DNA of 64,000 nt, taken from positions 13,988,209 through 14,052,208 of the forward strand of contig NC_135565.1 in the NCBI RefSeq assembly GCF_964340395.1, written 5' to 3'. Made by a program: the position numbers and the translations under genes. Of the stretch, positions 13,801 to 25,800 are shown piece by piece. The notes under the pieces were generated by a model, which had not been told where the DNA came from, ran no database searches, and saw nothing but the letters and a program-made list of their open reading frames with translations. Source of the DNA: Glandiceps talaboti. Taxonomy: Eukaryota > Hemichordata > Enteropneusta > Spengelidae. Within the stretch, counting starts at the first letter, position 1. Each line of letters begins with the position of its first letter.

Positions 13801-16800
13801 CCATTTATTGAGGAATTTATGAGCCATCATCTGATTTTAATACACTGCAGTATTTGATGCTATTTCAAAGAAAAATTTTATAATAATATTAATCTGAAAT
13901 AGAATCATATGGGTCCATTTTCCTGGCTCAAGCTAAGAAAGAAATTTTCATCACTTTGGTCACAGCTACTTGTAAATAACATCCGAGTCTTGAATATTTT
14001 CATAACAGTATGGACAATTTGCCTGTTGTTTTCAAAACTCTGACTTAATAATTGTACTGCTAACTGTGCCATTTACCATTATTTGATGAGATAGGACATA
14101 AATGGTTCTAGGTTGGAATGTACATGATTTTATGTTTTCTTTTATTTTGTTGTTCAACTAACCGTTAAACTAACCTGTGTTTGCACTAACCAACTAGCCT
14201 GTAGAAGACTATAGCACTCGGCGAAGACGGCGCAAAGAACGGGAAGCCGAGGAAGCTCGTCAAAGAGAGGAGGAAGAAGCCCGTAAAAGGGAGGAGGAGG
14301 AGGAGGCTCGTAGAAGAGAGGAGGAGGAAGCCCGTAAGAGAGAGGAGGAGGAAGAAGAAGCTCGTAGAAACGAGGAAGAAGAACGGCAACAGGCTGAGGT
14401 AGCAAAGTTGATGACAAATTTCTACTTTGGTCACCCATACATCTATCCTGTCATCTTTTTTCATCATCAACGCCACATCAACGTCACAACATCTTTTTTT
14501 TCAAATAAAGATTTTCTCGCACATGGTATCCTCTGTCTCCTTTCTCTACAATCCTTCGTCTGTCATCTCTATTTCGCTGTCATATTTTTCAGTAATTTAT
14601 AATATAATTAAATGATATATTATAACATATTAAAGCCATGCTAGTTGTAAGTTGTTGCTGTTTGGTGTTAACTTTTTGTCCGTTAAAAATTGTTCTTACA
14701 GGAAATGATGAGAGCATTTTAGTTAAACTGCTGCCTGTTAAAAATATTGTTACATGTACATTAAGTGGTACTATCATTTTCATTTGTTAACTTACTATTT
14801 CAAAGAAAATGGCATTTTGAGAGCCAGTGCTCAAAAATATCAAAATATCACAAGTTTTATAAACTTCTGCGATACAAAAACTTGTATCAAATCATTTTAG
14901 AACAAACTTTATGTTGTCAAGAAAATTATACCTATTATTTCAGTTTAGTCGACACTTGATATTTTCATACTACCTTTGCACTAGTTGTCTAGAAATACTG
15001 CTGATCAGAACATCATTTTATCAGTGGTGGACTATTAAAACTGGCTTTGAAAGTGCCTAAAACTCTTATCCTTATCAGAATATCAAACATACAGATACAA
15101 AAACAAAAGCGGGTACCTCAGATGTAGATGTATGCGATGCTTTTATCAGTTTGTTTATGTCTGTGAAAGTTAGACATATTGTATACACTTTAGCTTTAAT
15201 TTTCACATAGTACATGTTTAAGAACAGGCACTCCAGTATAGCAATGTTCTGTTCATGTAAAAGCTAGTGCATTGTGTGATTGCTATAGAAAGCACATTAT
15301 CAGCAATTATATGATAACCAGTAAGTAATTGTGATTCTCAATATGTCAACAATAAATTTCAAACTGAGTTCAGGATAGCTATTAGTGATTCTCAATATTA
15401 CATTAGCAGTAATTCTCAGATAATTATAAGTAATTCTGATTCTGAAATATGATAGCAATTCATTTCAAAATGAGTACAGGATAGCTATTAGTGATTCGCA
15501 AATAAAGCACATTAGCAGCAATTCCTATTCTTTATTGCCAATAAAGTTTAAACTGAGTACATGATAGCTATTAGTGATTCGCAAATAAAGCACATTAGCG
15601 CCAAATATCATTCTTTATCGGCAATAGATTTCAAACTGAGTACAGGATAGCTATTAGTAATTCTCAATATGACATTAACAGAAATGCTCAGAGAATAACA
15701 CAGGTAATAATGATTTTCAAATATATCAAATTAGCTGTAGTTCTCTAAGAATAACCAAATAAGTAGCCGTGATTCTCAATTATATCACAGTCACGATAAA
15801 GTTCAGATGGCATATTCATTCATTTACATTTCAAATCAAGCATTTAAGCCAAGCATTTTTAAAGTGCAGCATTTTAGCAATAACTGTCCAATATATAGAA
15901 CATTAATGCAGGTGATGAATATTGTCTTCACACCACTTGAGCGTTTTTAAAAGTTCAGTTTTTTTTCTACTTTGAGGTATTAATTTGTGATCATTTCACA
16001 TAACCTCCAACCCACCCTCATGTCATATTACAACATGCTTCAACCATTCTGCATTGTGTATCTCCTTCAACTTTCTATCACCTTACCTATGATTATGATA
16101 AATGATATGGTTATTCCATTTACAAGTAAGGGAGGTTAACTCCCTATTAATTTAAGGGAGATCTTTTACTTTTTCTCATGCTTTGTAACACGTCGTAATA
16201 TCATGACATACGTATTGTACGATGTATGTATGAGAACGTTGATGTGTAACACTCTCGAAATGCCTCACTTGTGTTATCGTTCAACATAGCTTACAATCTT
16301 TTGCTGTCAAACAATGCATTTTAATTTCTTTATCGTATAATTCTTTTATTTTCGCTTTCATGATTATTTAATTTAAACATTTTTTCTAAGTTTGCTTTAT
16401 TGTTTATTAATAATCTTCATTTATTTTTCTTTGTGTTACTTCTGTTCTTTATCCCTGTCTTTGTCCCATTGTTTTTGTTATTCTATAATTTCCTTTCTCT
16501 GTTTGTCATGTCTTGTTTATTATCCTATTTTCTCCTCTTTGTGTATGTTCTTCCATCATTCTCATCACACCACAATTTCTGTCAAAATTTTTATCAACGC
16601 TATGTTGTGTTGTATAAATGGCAATCGTCTGCTTGTGTATCCATGGCAACCTAATCTCATCCTCTGAATAGGAGGAAGCTGCAGAGGAAGCCCCTGCAGA
16701 GGCCCCTGAGGAGGAGGCCCCTGCGGCGGTAGACGTAAGTAGGAGTGTGGCGTGTCCGCAAACCTTGCATCGCAACCACAGTGCGACTGTTTTGTCGATG

Positions 16801-19800
16801 TTGGTGAATGGTTCATTTGACCGCTCGCCTCGCCTTCCCCATGATTGATGTGGCTAACTTGTTTGTTGATTGTTTGATTTCTTTTTCCTCACCTAGTTGT
16901 AATATACCATGTCCACTTAAGCTACCCTAAGTAGTGTTAAAGTAAGATTGTGCATTCACAGTTTGTGCAACCAATGAGAATCCTGATTTTACATGCACCT
17001 GGTGAGATGACCATTGACCAATCAGCACAGGCTCATTTCCAAATATTTCCAAGCAACATCACCTGTGTACAAATTGTTCACTGCTAGCAGATAAGATTCA
17101 GCAAATACACCATCAACAACACACTGCTTGGTGTCCAGTTATTTAAAGTACCTTTAGATATTTGCACCGCTAACGTTAGACAAAATTCCACTGTCTAGGA
17201 CTGTCAGCATAAAAATGTTATAAACGAAATGTGCTTTTAAGTTTTAAACCGGTGTCAATTATAATGAATTCTGTGTAGCAATAATGGTAATAAAAAGGTC
17301 GTCTCACCAGGTCATTGCAAGTGGAAAGCAAAGTTATAACCTTTTGATATAGGTCATTGGTCATGTCAGGTCATATAAGGTATTAAAAGGTCACTGGTCA
17401 TGACCCTACCACAAGACAAGACCATGACACATGTTGAAGATGGTCATGATCTCAAGTCATTTTGTCTCAAATCATGACCTTCATGAAATTTGTTAATGGT
17501 CATGACCTTGCAATATTCATGTAAGGACACGACCTTTGCACATTTCCAAATAAGTCATGACCTTTGAAATTTATCAAAGGTCAATGATCTTAACATGTTT
17601 CAAGTGGCTATGATCTTCATACAGAAGTGTGTAAAAGGTCTCCTCTCGCCAATTTCTTATCAGGTCACGACCTTCATGAAATTGGTATGTCAAAGGTCAA
17701 ATCTTTGTATCCATTGACTTTGGTAATAACATGACTAAATATGTGAAGGATCATGCTGTCACTATATCAGTCAGTTCATGAACTTCCAAAAACTACTGTG
17801 TCAAAGGTTAAATATTGTCTTCCCTTGTGCTGATGTGTCATCTGCTTTATAAGATTTTTTCTGACTTGAAGTTGTATGTTTTGTTTTGTTTTTCTTTAGG
17901 AACAGGCTGCACAAGATACTGCTGCAGCAGAGGCAGCAGCAGCAGAGGTAATAACAATTAAGTTTCCATGGCAACATAGTGCAGTGTGTTAAAACTCTAA
18001 TTTGAAAGCATCAACATGAAAAACTTTTGTTGAAATTATAAGATATGAATAAACTTTAAAGCTCAGTGGTCATGTGCTGCATATCCTCTGGTGTGCATAT
18101 GTTTTGGCATGTTTACAAACACGAGTCAGACACCAGTATTCAAAACCATATGTTTCAATGTAGTCAGTTAAAAAAGCAGATAAATGATGCCATTTTCTAG
18201 CAATTTTTATTCTCATGGCCGCTTGGATTAGACTTTTAAAAGGCTTCATGTTTGTAACACCTCTGTTCTAGCGTTCACACCAAGCTAAGGCAATATGCCA
18301 TTGTGAATTTCACTGTATTCATGTGAAGCCGATAGAAATAATGTTAGCTGAAAGTTCGATACCGCACTTCTGGTCAGATGTATTCCGATGGGCTTCACAC
18401 ACGCACAGATTCATGGTGTACATTATTTTATATTAGACCATAAAGTTGTGCAATGTAACTGTCATCAACTGTATTGCAGCCCTTACCAAGGGTACTACCA
18501 CAGGTGGTTTATTCTGACCCCTTGATTACTGACAACTTCATCTCTTTCAGGAACAAAGACAGAAGGAAGAAGCAGAAGCGGCAGCAGCAGCAGCAGCTGC
18601 AGCAGAAGAAGAGGTAACTATAGCTTACCTTTTCTAATGTAACTGCAGCTAAAACAGGAAAGATTCACCTGCAGACTGTCTGTAACATATACATTTACAT
18701 CATCATTGATCATTTGACAAGTTGATGTTGTTAGATTTGACAGATAACAACACTTTTACTGCTAAAGACAGTACTCCTTCCGAATCGCAATCCTGTGTTC
18801 AACAGTAAATTGCTCTTCTCTAGCAAGGAGAACGGCAGCCTCAACTTGCCAAATAATCAGCTTTGATCATGTATATTATGTACAGTCTTCTGGCAAGCTC
18901 ATCCTGTTGCTGTAACTGTTTTTTGTTAACCTTTTAGTTCTTACCTATCTCCGAAATTTCTCTAAATTGTAAAATTTTGCTCCCCTATTATTCATTGTCA
19001 AAATCCCCATCATGAAATTTGTATTGATAACTGTAACCATATTTCATATGTCATTTCTCGTCACTCTTAACAAACTGTTGCTCCCAGTTTGACGAATGAA
19101 AGGGGGGGGGGGGGGGGTAAATAGGCAAGTTGTGTATGTATTACATGACACGCTATGTGTGTGCAAATATTTTGTTCAGTTAAAATAAAGCGTGTAAAAT
19201 TGAGATGTTCAAATTATTAGGTTTTTCAGCCATGTCTAGCCATGAGTTTGAAGTTTTAAAAATCTGATTTTAGGCCTTTGTTCTTACAAAACAGTATGTG
19301 GTTATCATTTTTTACATGGGGACAGAAAACCATGAATATTATTTTATAAACCTATCCCTACAAAGTCAGACATAACTAGTAAACCTTTTGTACAGATAAG
19401 TATTCATAATTTCGGAGATAGATGCATGTGGCTTCAATAGCCATGTTTTAAATTTGGTTCAAAAACTTGGTCCAAAACCAGTATATATGCATGTAATAAA
19501 AAGTGTGCTATAATGTGTACTATTGAAAATTTGCTCCGTTAGGGAGGTGGTGTAGTTCTCTCTTATACCTGTAAGTCTTGAGTTTCAAATGACCTTATCC
19601 ACAAAAAATGAATTTGAGAACAAAAGTATGGATTAAGCATGTAAAGGTGTTGTGATATAACTTTGTAATTTTTGGAAATATGAGGTACTAAGTCAATACT
19701 ATGGGAAAATAACTAACTGGTACTAAGTCAGTACTTTGGGAAAATAACTGGTACTAAGTCAGTTATTTGGGCAAATAGCTGGTACCGAGTTAGTAATATG

Positions 19801-22800
19801 GAGAAATAACTGGTACCAAGTCTGCAATTTGGGGAAATAGCTGGTACTAAGTCAGGAATTTGGGCAATAATTGATATTGAGTCAGTAATTTTAGCAAATG
19901 ACTGGTACTAAGTCAGTAATTTGGGCAAATGACTGGTATTGAGTCAGTAATTTGAATAAATAACTGGTATTGAATCAGCATTTTGGGCAAATGACTAGTA
20001 TTGAGTCAGTAATTTGGGCAAATGACTGGTACTGAGTAAGTAATTTGGGCAAATGAATGGTATTGAGTCAGTAATTTAAGCAAATAACTGGGTCTACGTC
20101 AGTAATTTGGGCAAATGACTGGTATTAAGTCAGTAATTTGAGCAAATAACTGATATTGAGTCAGTAATTTGAGCAAATAACTGGTACTGAATCAGTATTT
20201 TGGGCAAATGACTGGTACTGAGTCAGTGATTTTGGCAAATGACTGGTACTAAGTCAGTAATTTGGGCAAATGACTGGTATAGAGTCAGTAATTGTAAGAA
20301 ATAGTAAATATTAAAGTTTGTTTTGCACAATACTCCAGTACATGTATCATTACCAGTTATCTTTCAGTGTTTTTGTTAAGTTCTCAAATTCATTTTGTAA
20401 CAATTCTGCTGTGAGATTAATCTACCAGAGTTAAAAATGGCAAAAGCTGAGTGATAAGCTTTATCCCTTGAAGTGAAATACTTGTATAACCTTGTTCAGA
20501 CTTCAAATAATGTTAATATAATGTTGAAGTATGCTTTCAATGGCATTTTTCAACTTCTTGAAAAAACCTACTCAGATGCAAAAAAAGTCAATGATTCATG
20601 TAATTTTCATACTGTCTTACTACTGTTTAAAATTGTCTGCTGGCATTATGAGTACAGTTGATGGCATAATAGCAGGTTCCTTGACGTTTTAGCATTCATA
20701 TACTAAATTATAACATTGAATCCCACCTATGCCCCATAAAATACCAAGTTTGCATTCTTCACGTCGCAAATGATGATATAATATAATTCAGTTAGTTGCA
20801 TACCACAAGTTCATTTTAATCTACAGCAAAAAATAACTCACCAAAATGTATAAACTCAGCTTATGCCCCTCAAACAACTTTCTGAACAGCCTAGCTCGTT
20901 GAAAAACTAAACTATAGAGTGAATATATAACTCCTTCCTTTAGATGTTTGTTTGTTTGTATGTATGTGTGGAATTCTTTCTTCCTTCTAATACATTTCTA
21001 CCCTTTATTACTAACTGCATTGTTGATCATGGAGTTCTGTTCCATTTGTTCCTACAGTGGTAAGTTGCTCCTTCCTTCATCTTCCCTTCCTTTATTCTAG
21101 ATTTAGCCATACCTTTTCTGTGGTTAATCATTTTAATGTTTTGACCAAGAGTCTGTAACAATCTCTGTGTGTATTCTAATGTGTGAATGTCAAGATTCAG
21201 GGGAAACCTGTTGACAAATTTTCACATTAACTGAATTGATTCCCATTATAATAAGTTTTTACTAGTTTACATAAAAAAGTATTGACCATGCTTCACATCT
21301 TTGAAAGATTGATAACAGATTAAAGTTGAATATGAATGTAAATTTCCAATTAGTACATAGCTACCATCTGAATCCCCACATACATCTTTTATGTCATGGT
21401 TTTACATCCCGGTCATGTGACCCAAACATTTCACATGTTGCCGCAATTTTACTTCCTAAAGTCATGTGACCCAAACATTTCACACAAGTTGTGGTTATAC
21501 TTCCTATAGTCACATAATCCACAGAGTTGTTATGCCGCAGTTTTACTTCCTAGCCATATGACCCCACTTTTACCTTGTTGTGGTTTTACTTTCACCAGTA
21601 TAACTACATGTAAATGTCCATGAAATTACACAGACTCCTGGATTTTTAGAGGTCAAACTCCAGGAGACATTTTCTCATAGTAACAGTGTTGATGGCATCA
21701 TATATTCAAATAAATGCTATGTATTTCTGAGAAGTTTACATTCCAAATGATAACTACCAGCAAATTATTATATAACCAACATAATTATGATCATGTGGCA
21801 TCTCTGTGTGTAAGCCAATAACTGTAGAACAGTTAACACTATGAAGGGGGTGTGGCAATGATTGGTTAGGGACACTGCTTTGTTTAAATCACAATGTTCT
21901 GCCATTAACTGATGCTGCCATGCAGCTTTCAACATATTACAATGCATGACAGAGCTGGTACTAGTTTCTATTATGTGTTAGCATGACTCAGCACTTTTAC
22001 TGGGCAGGATGCCTGCCTTCGTTATTCATTCTTTGTTTTGTATTCTTTTCTCTTCTGCCCACTAGCATCATTTTTCTGGCTTTATTGCAGGTGCTTTTCT
22101 TTGTATAAGTTTCTTGTCACTTTAGTCTCACAACCTTTTCTTTCAGTTTCTGTTTTGTTTCCTAACAGCTTAAACTTTGCCAACTACTCGTACCCACTAC
22201 TCAAGCCACTGTCCATTACACTGTACATCACTTTCATGACACCTTACATGGGGTGCCTGTCCTTTCCTCTATCTATCTATCTATCTCTCTAACTATCTAT
22301 CTGTCTGTCAACCCATCTATCTAGCTAGCTATCTGTCTATCTATTTGCTTATCAGCCAAATACCCTCCAAAGCACCATAGTTCACTCAGTAATTTTCACT
22401 GGCTTTGAACTGTACTTTGCAAAATTTCAAATTTATCATTGCATGCATTTTTGTTGAATTTCAATTTCACTATAAAGCATTATCAATCCAATTAAAAGTA
22501 TCAGTAGGCCTGTATTATTACAAGATATAACTTGTTTAAATCTAGTTTCTTCAAAAAAGCTTACATACTATTCGGAAGTTTCTGCCATTTTGTTCCCAGT
22601 TTCTAAAGATATAACATATGCGTAGTCTTTTTTTAAAAATGTGTCCACTTAAAGTATTATTTTGCCATATATAGATAGAGAGTTCTGGTTGTATAGCTTT
22701 TAATTTGTGAAGTCAAAGTTTATTAAGTGTAAGGAAAGTGAACAGTTTCACTTATAGACTAACAGAAATCATGTACCCAAACAAAATAACAGGTTTCCCT

Positions 22801-25800
22801 AAGTATCTAGAAATAATAACTTCATGTATGCTAACATCAATAGACTCTTGAAGTTTTACAATTGTATATTAAACCAAAACTAAAATATTGACCACAGAGA
22901 CAGGGATCCACGTACTTACCATACAGTGTTCTCCCAGACAATAGGAAATATATCAGTCCTTGGTGGTGTTTGATCACTAAAAATAGATTGTTGCATAATG
23001 AAATCAAAGTGGCAAATCAGAGTTGAAATAATACAATTCCTGTCACATCTATTCAGTGAGAAATCAGTTGAAAATTTACAGGTTTTGTACTTCCGTTAAT
23101 TGGAAGACAAAAATTAGTTTGGAGTTCAGTTTTCTGTAGAATTATTTGTGCCATGTGGAAAGTAACTTGATTCATTTCTCAGTCATGGTTATCATAGTGA
23201 ATGACAGAGCTACGATGGTAGATAATATTGGATAGTTTAATGGTTCAGTGTCATCTTTTCTTTAAAGTGTCCCTGTGGATGATAAAGAAGACATCTGTGA
23301 ATCATTTGTGCATATTGTTTAAGTACAGAGCTCAGTCAGTTACTCATGATAATGTGACAGCTTGTCAAGTGAAATAATTTGAGAAGATTTCCATGTGTCG
23401 ACAAAGTTATCTAAAAGTAAACGGTAATGCAAATTTCTGGACTGTCTATTAGTAAAGAGCAAGTCTAGAGGAGAACACTGCTTACACGAACACATTCATC
23501 TCTTTATTCTTTTCTTTCTCTCTAGTTTGTCTTACAAAGTAAGACAGGCCGATGTCTTGTGTCATAATTTCTTGATTTCTTTATGCAGAGAAAGAAGAAG
23601 GAGGCCGAGGCAAAGGCAAAAGCGGCAGCATCAGCAGGAGATGAAGGTGGTCCTAAAAAGAAAATAGGAAAACTGCGTAGGCTTGACATTAAGGTTGGTG
23701 TTGTAGCTCCACGTCACTGTTGGCAGTTGCTTCTTCCAACACTGCCTACTCTACTCTGCGTTACCTTGGCGACTAAGTCTCTATCAATCCCCATCACTCG
23801 CATAAACCGAAAGTCATAAATATGGTGATCACGAGGTCAGATGTAGATGAAACAATTTGTAGTCACATAAAACCATTCCGTCTTTCTGATTTTAGTTCCC
23901 ACACTCTTGCATTGTTTGTTTCTTTTGTTTAAGGGAGGGAGGTCCACCATTTATTTAGTAATTCAAACACACGCACTGTATTTTCATAATCAGAAATTTG
24001 AAATTTCCCTCTCCACAAAACATCATACTATTTAAGTTTCCTCCTGATTCAAACTTTTTTGTATTCCCGTTGCACTAGCCCTTAACTGTACTGGTTAATA
24101 TACAAGATATGCTAACCTACTCATTACTCATACCTATACAAAAGACGAAAAACATGCATGCCTATAACCCAGTGCAAACCTTGTTCCCATAGTGAAAATA
24201 AATCCTTCATACCTCCCCTACCTCCCTCCCTCCTATTGTGCGAGTTCAGTGGTTGGTTGGTTGGAAAATGGTTGCTTCTAGCAGTTTTCTCTTTTTCAAA
24301 ATTTTTATCAGTAAATTATTCATTTTTCACCAATGATTGCTTTCCAAGTTTGTTTTCCTGGCAAGCACTGTAAAATTGTTTCAAGTTCAAAGAAATTCTT
24401 TCATTCTGTCAAGACATCCATTTCTGTGTGTGTGGGCTTTCCAAATTTCTAACATTCAAAAGATGGTAACTTCCCTTTTTTGCTGCATTTTTGCTATATC
24501 TTCCAAACCATTTTTTTGGCTTGTTCAAGAATTTTGAACTGAATTTCGACAGTGGACAAAGTCATTCACATAAGAAGCCTACTGTACAAGTATTTTCCCT
24601 TCTGCAAATTTTGGCTGTGGACCTCCCTTCCTCCTTTTACAAGATAAGCTATATCGTAACATACAATTTACAAACAAACAAACATTCAAGGGTTTGGGTG
24701 ATATCTCAAGATGAAGTGGTTTCTTTGTGAATGACCTTGTATCTCTGATCTAACCTTTGACCTCTGGTCTAACCTTTGACCTTCGGTCAAGATATCACAG
24801 AGGCAAAGGCTTATTCAAGTATGATTTACTCTTTTATTTAGAAACAAATGATGAAAAAAGCACAGGAAGGCCTACAGCAAGAAGCTGAGGAGCGTGAAGC
24901 TGAAAAGAAGAAATTCCTTGAAGACAATCTGGACTCAATAGACGATCTTGAATATAAGGACAGAGATGAACTCATGGAATTTGTCAAGAAGCTTCACGAG
25001 AAGATATCCAAGTTTGAAGGAGATAAATATGATCTACAACTTGTCATTAGTAAAAACGACCTGCAGGTTTGTCGTCTTTTGATGTGTACTTCTCAAAATC
25101 TTATAGTCATAAAATTGTCATACCAAAATATAGGGTTTGATTAGAGGTGATTCCCCAATATTTTCCTTTGTTCAGCCAATGAAAATACAAGTGACCTAAG
25201 GGATCCTTGTCACTATGAGTAGCTAGACTACTAGTGAGAAAACCCTTTCCTATACTATATTACTATATTTTTTGACTTGGAAATACAATGTCAAAGAACA
25301 TATACTAAGTTTTTGTGTTTGAAACTCAATTGATTGCAAAAAGCTACAAAGTGTGTGGAAAGTTTGTTGTTGTATGTACAATAACAACCATTTTACACAT
25401 TTTTCAATGTTTTGCAATTTATTTAGTGACAAAGAAGGACTTGATATATGTTCTTTCACATTGTGTTTCCAGGTAGAGAATTATAGAAGAGATGTTTTAT
25501 CAATTAAAATGCCAAGATAAATAACTATTTTTCATCCATATGGCCACCTTAACAAAATTCTTACTTTAAAAAAAGCTCTGACAATGTTTCACCCTTTTTG
25601 CAGAGCATAAATATATACATACATAATAAGTATATCCATTCAATAATGGACATGTTAATAATATAATGTCCTCCTGCTCATGTTATCCTTGTAGATTGAA
25701 GACCTTAAATCTAGAGTAAATGAAGCCAGAGGAAAATTGTAAGTATTCCCTTATAAATGGCTTTTAGCATGTGTATGCAGTACCATAATATGTGTTGACA

